Source: Halorussus sp. MSC15.2
GTDB taxonomy: Archaea > Halobacteriota > Halobacteria > Halobacteriales > Haladaptataceae
Length of the DNA: 40,470 nucleotides
Reading direction: 5' to 3'
Assembly (NCBI RefSeq): GCF_010747475.1
Contig: NZ_VSLZ01000012.1
Coordinates: 1-40,470 of the forward strand
Below the pieces are notes generated by a model. That model made no database searches, was not told where the DNA came from, and saw nothing but the letters and a program-made list of their open reading frames with translations. Positions 1 to 7,074 of the stretch are shown piece after piece. Every line of letters begins with the position of its first letter. The stretch's first letter is position 1. A program made the position numbers and the translations under genes.

Positions 1-855
1 CGGTCGCGCGCGCGCGCCGCCGCGGCGGCGGCCGCGGCCGCTGTAGGTGGCCGACGTCGAGGGGGGTAGTGTTGGTTGGCGAGCGAGAAGACGCGAGAGC
101 GGATGGAGAGAAGTGTTGGTCGTCGAGGACGCCAGCGCGAGACGCCGCAGTGGGAACGCACCACTTGACAGGAGGCCTCGCGCCAGCAATGACTACCCTA
201 CGAGGTCGCCTTACTGGAGTTCACGCCTGCAGGAGACAGGCCGGACCCTCCACTAGAACGCGACGGTGGACCCCTCCACCGGAGCGTGACGGCGGAACCT
301 TCGACGAGAACCCTGCCGGAACACTCGCAAGGAACTCTCGGAACAGCGCGCCGCTGATGGACTCCTCGGAACGCTCACTCTATTGTCGAAACCTTGCGCT
401 CGCTCGGCCCTTCAGAGACGCACCTCCTTCGGCGATGCAGGCCAGCGCGCCCCCTCTCGGGATATCCACCACCACGAGATAGAGATACCCACGTCGGAGC
501 TGTCGCTGCCCTCCTCTTCAGCGGAGACCCCACCTCGGCATCGCCACCCTCTCACGCCTCCTCGACGCCGCTGGTCCCGCCGGCGGAGAACTCGGTCCTC
601 GACGAGAACTGCTTCCTCGCGGTGAGACGCTACGGTGGCCTGTCGGCCCTGCACCACGCTGAGGCTTCCTCAGTGAGGTCCTTGGAGACCTGTCGAGATG
701 GTATTCCCGGTAGACTACCAGAACTCGCGCTCAGTTGGACTGCCACAGACACTCACCGCGGCTCGCCTTCCCGCTTCTCTACCTGTTGGGGTATCCACTT
801 TACCACGCTACTGGCGGATATCCCGCTATTAATAGACGGAGCGGGGATTTAGGGG

Positions 856-1085
856 GTGTTAACACATGTTCTCGGCTATCCCTTCGGGGAAGAAATAGGG
901 GTGTTACTACATGTTGTTTGCTTGGGGATAGATGAGCTATGGGTGGTGTACCACCTATAGTTCTACTCGGGGGTAGTGGTGAGACACGGTGGTAACACCT
1001 GTTGTCTGCTCGATGTTGGTGCCCACAACAAGGAAGGAACATGCGTTTTGAAATCGGTGTTTGTTGACAGAATACGTAGTAACAA
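856..1085. repeat. Four copies of a 15-bp motif upstream of the regulator
   Basis: Copy 1 is at 856-870 (GTGTTAACACATGTT), copy 2 at 901-915 and copy 3 at 989-1003; copies 2 and 3 each match copy 1 at 13 of 15 positions. A fourth copy lies inverted at 1071-1085 and matches copy 2 at 12 of 15. Start-to-start distances are 45, 88 and 82 bp, so copies fall at roughly one or two units of 41-45 bp. The last copy lies just upstream of the probable TATA box at 1121. The arrangement suggests operators for the winged-helix protein that follows, or iterons. Confidence 0.6.
937..960. promoter_or_regulatory. 24-bp near-perfect palindrome
   Basis: The halves CTATGGGTGGT and ACCACCTATAG pair over 11 positions with one mismatch, around a 2-bp centre. 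The palindrome lies between the second and third copies of the 15-bp motif, about 190 bp upstream of the regulator gene. A binding site for a dimeric DNA-binding protein is the simplest reading. Confidence 0.45.
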
Positions 1086-1120
1086 CACCTTTAGCTAACT
1101 GGCCTTAATAAAATGCAATC

Positions 1121-1130
1121 TGTATACAAA
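1121..1130 (+). promoter_or_regulatory. Probable TATA box of the winged-helix regulator
   Basis: GTATACAAAT is centred about 24 nt upstream of the ATG at 1149, the spacing expected for a leaderless archaeal transcript. A second A/T-rich stretch (TTAATAAAA, 1105-1113) lies further upstream. The position of this box is the main reason for preferring the start at 1149 over the ATG at 1113. Confidence 0.45.
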
Positions 1131-1148
1131 TACTCTTTCAGAGATAGA

Positions 1149-1709
1149 ATGTCCACGGAGAATCCCGAGGAAACTGATTCGGAGATTGCAAAACCTAACA
1201 TCAGTGGAAAAGACGTAACCTTTCTTCGGACGATTCGGACTCTCAACGCCACTCACGACGTCGGAAATGAAGAAATCGGAGCGCCCGCAACCACGGGTCG
1301 AATTAGAGAACTCTCTGGATTGGTTCGGTCAGAAGTCCAGCATCGACTCAAACGGAGCGAAAAGATGACGGACCTGATTACGGTGCATTCAGCACCGGTC
1401 TACAACAACGGACAGCGCGGGCCTAAGAGTGCAGAGCTTACCGAGGCAGGCGAGCAGGTTCTGGAACAGGTTACTCGTGGCGACCTCTCCATTGAGGGAC
1501 TCGCTACGCCGGAAGACATCGAGCGACTCGAAAAGGAACTCGTTGACATCAAGCAGACGCTGAGCGAGTTCGAGGAAAGTCCGACCGGGGCGTTCGACGA
1601 GAAGAAAACGGAGCGGGTGAACAAGCTTTTTGAGATGATGGTCACGTTCATGAATGCTTTCGAAGCGATGGACGTTGACCTTGACGAGCATCGGCCAGAG
1701 ACTGAGTGA
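1149..1709 (+). CDS. Winged-helix DNA-binding protein of the secretion locus
   Basis: This 186-aa protein has a helix-turn-helix/winged-helix core at about residues 20-108 (VTFLRTIRTL, then LVRSEVQHRLKRS as the likely recognition region, and a wing ending in GPKSAELTEAGEQVL). A coiled-coil-like helix rich in Glu/Lys follows at about 122-143, suggesting dimerisation. An in-frame ATG at 1113 would add 12 residues, but the TATA box at 1121 favours 1149. The gene is convergent with the minus-strand secretion cassette and is the only regulator beside it, so it is the natural candidate to bind the motifs at 856-1085 or the inverted repeats at 1824, 14765 and 17659. That role is inferred; no precise family was recognised. 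Confidence 0.75.
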   Translation: MSTENPEETDSEIAKPNISGKDVTFLRTIRTLNATHDVGNEEIGAPATTGRIRELSGLVRSEVQHRLKRSEKMTDLITVHSAPVYNNGQRGPKSAELTEAGEQVLEQVTRGDLSIEGLATPEDIERLEKELVDIKQTLSEFEESPTGAFDEKKTERVNKLFEMMVTFMNAFEAMDVDLDEHRPETE

Positions 1710-1823
1710 TGTAATTCTCGATTCGGTTGGTATTCCTTCTCTGGGAGTTCTCCTGTCTATGGGTTACTCGATTTGAGTAACGAATGGAGAGCGTCGGTGT
1801 CGGAGCCAGCATTTCCAAGAGTC

Positions 1824-1864
1824 TAACCAATGAATCCGCCCCCTATCACTAGCTTCATTGGTTA
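1824..1864. repeat. Inverted repeat A (TAACCAATGAA ... TTCATTGGTTA)
   Basis: Perfect 11-bp arms (1824-1834 and 1854-1864) are separated by 19 bp, for a total of 41 bp. The repeat lies between the convergent ends of the regulator and the VirD4-like gene. Two further copies of the same architecture occur at 14765-14808 and 17659-17699. No T-run follows, so a terminator is not the obvious reading. Confidence 0.7.
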
Positions 1865-1951
1865 TCAGAAAGGACATGAATACTGACCCACCTACGAAGA
1901 CGCTCTATCGAGGGAAACTGCCAACCACCTCCCGCAAAACGAGACTACCAA

Positions 1952-4900
1952 TTAAAACTGGTCAATAGCTACTCCGACGTTATCCGAGACACCAGCATTC
2001 GTCTCGTCAGTCGTTACTTCCCCGTCCCTCTCGTCTTCGTCTGTATCCGGAGTGGCATCACGCGGTTCTCCATCTGGCGAGAACTCGGTAAAGCAACTAC
2101 TGCAGACCCAGCCAGTCTGAGTCTCGCTGTCTTTCTCATACTGGGCGGCCAGCGACGGTGACTCACAACACTCAACCCCGGGCCGCTCAGTCGTCTCGCT
2201 GGTCGCATCACTCTCGTCTACATCCTCTTGACCGCCTTCGGCTTCGACGGCGTCGGGGGTTGCCGGGGACGCATCCTCCGAGGGGGCGTTCATCGCGGCT
2301 CGAAGGTGTTCCCGGACTGAGCCCCGCGGCATATACCCACAGGAGACGCAGTGGAGATTCTCGGTCTTCGGGTCGTCTTCCCAGTTCCCCTCACCCACTT
2401 CCCCGCAGTCCGGACACTCAATTCCCGCGAGGTCGTCTTGTTCCACCTTCTTCTGTAGGTCATGTCGGTCGTCACGTTCGTCCGAGTCCGAACTTCCCCA
2501 ATCAGCGTCTCCGTCCCCGGAAACATTGCCTTCGGAATCATCGGGGAACAGCGGCCGGAGGTCGCCCCGCTCGTACAGCAGGGGTTCGTCGTACTGGTCG
2601 TTGTCGTCGTTCGGGAAGATTACGAACTCAAAGTCTTCGGGTTCGGGGAGGCGGTCAAACTCGATTTCGGGGATGAACGGCCGGTAGATGAACGCCCACT
2701 CCACCTTCATCTCGTCGCGAGTCCCATAGGTGTACTTCTCGCTCCCGGCGCGCACGATGTACTCGCCGTCGTCCTCCTCGTAGTAGGCCGCCACGTCCGC
2801 CTTCTCCGGGTCATCGACGTCCTCGACCGACGGAAGTTCGGCCTGTACGTTCCCTTCGTGGTCTTCGAGGACGACCGCGCCGTTGCGCTCCTGGCAGGTC
2901 GCGGCCCGCGTCCGACCTTCCTGCTCGGCGTCAGTCTTCGGCCTGACTGCCGTCTCACCCTCGACCGCGAGATAGGCGGCGGTGTTGAAGAACGTCCGAT
3001 TACCGCGTGCATCGACATCCGAGACGAAGGTCAACTGGCTGTAGTCGAGCGTGCCGTCGGGGTTCTCTCCATAGATAATCTGTTCGCCGCGGCGTGCCCA
3101 GTACGCGATATCGCCCCTATCGCTCCCGTCTTTCAAGGCGAACACGCACAGGCGGCCCGCTTCGACAGCCTTCCGGAGGTTGTGGAGCGTCTGCTTCGGC
3201 TTGTCCATCGTGGTGGTTTCGGCCTCGATAGAGACGTGCTGGCCCTGCGTCAACTCCCACAGGTAGGGTTCCTCTTCGCGTAGCCGTCGTTCGCGCTCGC
3301 GCTGGTCCTGATAGGTATCGCCCTCGCGGGGATTCGGGTCCAGCGCTGGCGGCAAGTCGGCGACCCCGTCGGGCTGTTCGTCACCCTCCTGTGTTGGGAG
3401 TGTACAGTGCATCCCGAGTTTCGTGAACGCTTCGTACGCCTTCGTGAGTACCCAGCGGTGGTCGTTCCCACCGCCACTCCCACCACTCCCGGTGTCCTGC
3501 GTAAGTCCTGCCTCCTCAAGCCCGTCCGGGGTCACGCGGAGATATAGGCCGTCCTCGCGGCGCTCGCGTTCCAGAAACTCCTCGGGCACCTGTTCGATGA
3601 TGTTCGCAACCTGACTCTGGTAGCCGAGGTCGCCTGCCCGACGCTCCCACTCGTCCTTCACGTCGTCTACAGGGACGAACTCGCGTTTCGCGTCCTGTTT
3701 GATTTGGACCGCGTACACCGACTCGAACAGCGTATCCCGCTCATCGGTCGAACCGCCACCGTCCGACTCGGGTGCTATATTTCCGGTCGTTGTCTCATTA
3801 CCCGCGACTCCTTGCCGTTCGAGAACACCGGTCCCGAACTGGTACATCAGCTCGTTTTTCACCTCTTGGTTTGTCTTCCGGCGGTGGCCGTACCGCCGTA
3901 GTGATTCCTCAACGAGATTCATCGCCTGCTCTCGGGGTCGAACCGGCGGGTACGGAGGGAACGTGTAGACTTGGAATGCTGGGGAGAGTTCGTTGTTCTC
4001 CAGTGTGAGTTGCATCCACACCTTGTAGTTTGGCGTGCCGAGCAGGGTTTGGGAATCAACGTTAAGGTTTTCTGCGATTGCCTGCGCTTCCTCGATGTGA
4101 CCGGGGTTGAATGAGATAAGCGAGTCCGAGTTTACGAACATCGCCTTGGTTACGTCCTCGGGGAGCATCGACGGGTACTGGGTACAGAACGTAATCGAAA
4201 GCCGGTAGGACCGCGCCTCCGACAGCATCTTCTCGATAGTTCCGTCCTCGTTGGCAACGTTGTCGAACTCGTCCACGAACAGATAGAAGGGGTCACGCTC
4301 TCGCTCGGCCATGTCGGCCCGCGAGCGAACCGTGGCCCAGATTCGTCGCAGGACCGCCATCCCAATCATGCCCTTCAGTTCCTCGGACTCCGACCCCATC
4401 CGCACGATGATGATTTTGTCCTCCTCGATGGCCTCCGGGATGTTGATGTCGGAGTCGCGGAACGCGATAAGTCGGCGGGCAATCGGGTTCTCGACCCACT
4501 CCTGTAGCCGGCCCAGCAGGGGTTCCAGTTTCTCGTCGTCCATGTCCGCAATCTCTTGGAGGTAGACGTCGACGAAGTCGATGCCTTCCTCGGCCATGAG
4601 GTCCGCGAAGTGCTGGCGGCTCTCTTGGTCCGCGAGGATATAGTACATGTCGATGATGTTGAAATCGTGTTCTGACCGATTCATCGCCCGGATGAGCGAC
4701 TGCGAGACACGCTTCATCCGGGCGTAATCGCCGGACCCGAACATCGACACGAGGTCGTTCACTAAGTTCTCGGCCGCCGTCTCGTAGGCTGGGTCGTCGG
4801 GGTCCAGACCGAGTTCGAGGAAATTGAATCCTGAGACGTACTCCCGTGAGGACCCCGGTTCGATCCAGATTACGTCGTCGGTCCGATGCTCGGGGATAAT

Positions 4901-5815
4901 CTCCATGAGTTCCTCGCTGTCGTCGCCCTTCGGGTCGATGAAACAAGCTCCGTAGCCCGCGTTAACCAACTGCTGGAACTCGTTTTTCAACAGCGTCGAT
5001 TTCCCGTAGCCTGTGACGCCGAAGATACCCTGATGCCGGAACAGAATATCCTTCTCGATACCTGCGTCCCGGCCGTTCCGCGTACCCTGTCCAATCCAGA
5101 GCGGCTGTTCGGGGTTCTCGCGCGACGCTTCAATCATCTCGCGGACCCGCGGCCCCGCATAGGTTTCAATCTCTCCGTCCACTTTCTCTTCAACTCCGCT
5201 CTCGTCCGAGAGGGCTTCTAGGTCGATATCGAGTTGTGGTGGGTCGTCGAATAAACCGGAAACCGCGGGGTCGTACCCTCCAATCGTTACCACGTCGTCC
5301 GCATCTTCGTCGTCCTCGTCTTCGTCGATGGCGTCGTATGGGACGCCGTTCGCGATGACGTCCTTGCCCTTAAACTCGTCCACCCCCAGTTCCTCGAACG
5401 CATACGGCCACTCGTCGCTCTCCTCGCTATCCAGCACCTGTTCGATATCGGCAACCCCGTTCTGAATTTCCAAGAGTTGGCTCGTGTCGTGGATTGTGCT
5501 GGTGCGAATCCGGGCAGCGAACTCCCGCAACCGAGCAACCTGCTCGGCTTGGTCGTCCTCTGGCGACCGACTCGTGTTCAACGGATGCCGGTCATCAGTC
5601 CGAGGAATGTACTGTTCAACCTCGTCCAGCGCCGTTTCGAGGTCAGCTATCTGCCCGGCAGTGAGGTTGCGGCGGTCGGCGTCGTTCGCAACCTCGTCGA
5701 ATACGTCCGCCAGTTGGCCATCACTAAGCGGTACCTCCGGAGACTCCTCGGGCTGGTTTGGCGCGCTTTCCTCGGAAGTGTCGTCGTCCTGCAGTATCGT
5801 GGAGAAATCTATCAT
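1952..5815 (-). CDS. VirD4/TraD-like coupling ATPase with C-terminal zinc ribbons
   Basis: This 1287-aa ATPase probably links DNA substrate to the secretion channel, the role of VirD4/TraD in conjugation. The P-loop GVTGYGKST is at about residues 265-273 and the Walker B strand (FYLFVDEFDN) at about 509-518; both are diagnostic of the HerA/FtsK/VirD4 class. The N-terminal 220 residues are acidic and lack the transmembrane pair of bacterial VirD4. The C-terminal half carries two Cys pairs typical of zinc ribbons, CPDCG...CVSC near residue 1135 and ECC...CSSC near 1225, which are possible nucleic-acid contacts. The start ATG lies 6 nt after the stop of the 391-aa gene, so the genes are probably co-transcribed. 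This is the last gene of the cassette, followed by inverted repeat A. Confidence 0.88.
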   Translation of the reverse strand: MIDFSTILQDDDTSEESAPNQPEESPEVPLSDGQLADVFDEVANDADRRNLTAGQIADLETALDEVEQYIPRTDDRHPLNTSRSPEDDQAEQVARLREFAARIRTSTIHDTSQLLEIQNGVADIEQVLDSEESDEWPYAFEELGVDEFKGKDVIANGVPYDAIDEDEDDEDADDVVTIGGYDPAVSGLFDDPPQLDIDLEALSDESGVEEKVDGEIETYAGPRVREMIEASRENPEQPLWIGQGTRNGRDAGIEKDILFRHQGIFGVTGYGKSTLLKNEFQQLVNAGYGACFIDPKGDDSEELMEIIPEHRTDDVIWIEPGSSREYVSGFNFLELGLDPDDPAYETAAENLVNDLVSMFGSGDYARMKRVSQSLIRAMNRSEHDFNIIDMYYILADQESRQHFADLMAEEGIDFVDVYLQEIADMDDEKLEPLLGRLQEWVENPIARRLIAFRDSDINIPEAIEEDKIIIVRMGSESEELKGMIGMAVLRRIWATVRSRADMAERERDPFYLFVDEFDNVANEDGTIEKMLSEARSYRLSITFCTQYPSMLPEDVTKAMFVNSDSLISFNPGHIEEAQAIAENLNVDSQTLLGTPNYKVWMQLTLENNELSPAFQVYTFPPYPPVRPREQAMNLVEESLRRYGHRRKTNQEVKNELMYQFGTGVLERQGVAGNETTTGNIAPESDGGGSTDERDTLFESVYAVQIKQDAKREFVPVDDVKDEWERRAGDLGYQSQVANIIEQVPEEFLERERREDGLYLRVTPDGLEEAGLTQDTGSGGSGGGNDHRWVLTKAYEAFTKLGMHCTLPTQEGDEQPDGVADLPPALDPNPREGDTYQDQRERERRLREEEPYLWELTQGQHVSIEAETTTMDKPKQTLHNLRKAVEAGRLCVFALKDGSDRGDIAYWARRGEQIIYGENPDGTLDYSQLTFVSDVDARGNRTFFNTAAYLAVEGETAVRPKTDAEQEGRTRAATCQERNGAVVLEDHEGNVQAELPSVEDVDDPEKADVAAYYEEDDGEYIVRAGSEKYTYGTRDEMKVEWAFIYRPFIPEIEFDRLPEPEDFEFVIFPNDDNDQYDEPLLYERGDLRPLFPDDSEGNVSGDGDADWGSSDSDERDDRHDLQKKVEQDDLAGIECPDCGEVGEGNWEDDPKTENLHCVSCGYMPRGSVREHLRAAMNAPSEDASPATPDAVEAEGGQEDVDESDATSETTERPGVECCESPSLAAQYEKDSETQTGWVCSSCFTEFSPDGEPRDATPDTDEDERDGEVTTDETNAGVSDNVGVAIDQF

Positions 5816-5821
5816 GAGTAC

Positions 5822-6997
5822 TTACTCCGTGGTGGTCTGGTCGTCGAACTGCGGTGCGTCTGCGGGGACGCCCGGACTCGACTCGGTATAGGTCCAATCG
5901 ACGTTCGGCGTCTCGATATCATCATTCGGGATGTGAGCGATACCCGCCAACTCCGGCGGAGTGAGAATCGTTTTCTCTGACGTAGCGAACTTCTCGCGAA
6001 GGCCGAGTGCTAATGTCCGGCTGGCGGCTTTCTCGACCGTCGCACGTAGTTCGTCCTTGGGCAGGGGTTGGCTGACGAGTCCCTGTTCGGTCACTGCGTT
6101 GTAGTACGTCTCGAATACTTCCGCGACACCGCGGGCGTGGCGCTCGGCAACCTCTCGGTATGGCGATATCGCGAGAACACGAATTCGAGTGTAGAAGCCG
6201 GGTTGTCCCCGCTGTTTCGCAATTTGCTCGCCTGCGTTCTTCATCTTTCGCGAGGCGTCTTGCACTTCGACTTCGCCCGAGAGTTGGCGGCCGAGACTAT
6301 CCTTCAGTCGGCCGTTCTTCAGTTCCATACCGCGGTCCTCGACGTCTATTCCGAACGGGAGTTTCTGGCTCCACGTCCGCTTCGCTGGCTTGAACACCAC
6401 CTGCACCAGCATCCGGCAGTCGTCGCTCGCGACCTGCTGGCCGTCGCTCGTCCGCTCCTCTTGAACGACCATCTCGCTCGTCAGTGGACCATAGGGGTCT
6501 TCCTCGAACGTCTCGACACCCTCTACGGGCGTCTTAATCGGATAATAGAACATCTTCCGAAGGTCCATCGTCGCCCCCGAGATGAAGTCACCTTCTTCGA
6601 CCTCGGGGAACCGCGTGTGGTACTCTTCGATTTTACTGCCGGGGTGCTTGTCCAGTACCTGCTTCTCGAAGCGCTCGCGCAAGACCTCGTCGGCGGGCTT
6701 GAACAGGAACTTGACCTTCGATTCGTCGTACCACACCTCGAACGACTGGACCGGCGACTGGTTCTGATAGTCGAACTGGCCCGTCCGAACCGTGTAGAGG
6801 GTGTTCACGAGGTCGCGGGCCGCGTCGATTCCGTCGTTCTCGGGGCGGGGCGCAATCTTGGTCAGCGGGATGTCGGGTTGCCGGGCCTGAATCGTATTTG
6901 CGAGGTCGGCGTCCACGACGGTCGTCTCGAAGGACTCACCAGTAACGCGGTCCCAGACGGCGTCTTTCAGACGGTTCGTGATATCGCTGGAATTCAT
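5822..6997 (-). CDS. Conserved conjugation-locus protein between VirB4 and VirD4
   Basis: This 391-aa soluble protein has no signal peptide or membrane span. It has a mixed alpha/beta composition, with recognisable stretches such as EVWYDESKVKFLFKPADE, GDFISGATMDL and VFKPAKRTW. It follows the VirB4 ATPase gene by 77 nt and precedes the VirD4-like gene by 6 nt. That fixed position suggests a partner or accessory domain of the coupling ATPase, but this is inferred from context. A C-terminal proline-rich tail ends in TTE. I do not recognise a named family with confidence. Confidence 0.75.
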   Translation of the reverse strand: MNSSDITNRLKDAVWDRVTGESFETTVVDADLANTIQARQPDIPLTKIAPRPENDGIDAARDLVNTLYTVRTGQFDYQNQSPVQSFEVWYDESKVKFLFKPADEVLRERFEKQVLDKHPGSKIEEYHTRFPEVEEGDFISGATMDLRKMFYYPIKTPVEGVETFEEDPYGPLTSEMVVQEERTSDGQQVASDDCRMLVQVVFKPAKRTWSQKLPFGIDVEDRGMELKNGRLKDSLGRQLSGEVEVQDASRKMKNAGEQIAKQRGQPGFYTRIRVLAISPYREVAERHARGVAEVFETYYNAVTEQGLVSQPLPKDELRATVEKAASRTLALGLREKFATSEKTILTPPELAGIAHIPNDDIETPNVDWTYTESSPGVPADAPQFDDQTTTE

Positions 6998-7074
6998 GTC
7001 GAGGCTCCGGTCCCGGAATCGAACCGAGAAACTGCCAACCCGGAGCAGGAGGGACGGCCGAGACCGCTCGCTTG

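Larger units (their letters stand above)
1..1112. other. Gene-poor GC-rich region upstream of the regulator
   Basis: No convincing gene is seen here. The first 40 bases are almost pure G/C alternations, and the open frames in 47-850 encode Arg/Pro/Ser-rich peptides without the acidic bias of the neighbouring haloarchaeal proteins. From about 850 onward the sequence becomes less GC-rich and contains four related 15-bp motifs and a 24-bp near-palindrome, listed separately. The stretch could be a decayed coding region, a replication or transfer origin, or a regulatory region. The sequence alone does not decide between these. Confidence 0.5.

Noticed and set aside
394-852. 152-codon ORF in the left region
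   Set aside because: It has a Pro/Arg/Ser-rich composition with no acidic bias, no start signal and no recognisable domain.
1824-1864. Inverted repeat A as a transcription terminator
   Set aside because: The loop is 19 bp, no T-run follows, and the same structure occurs upstream of genes at two other sites.
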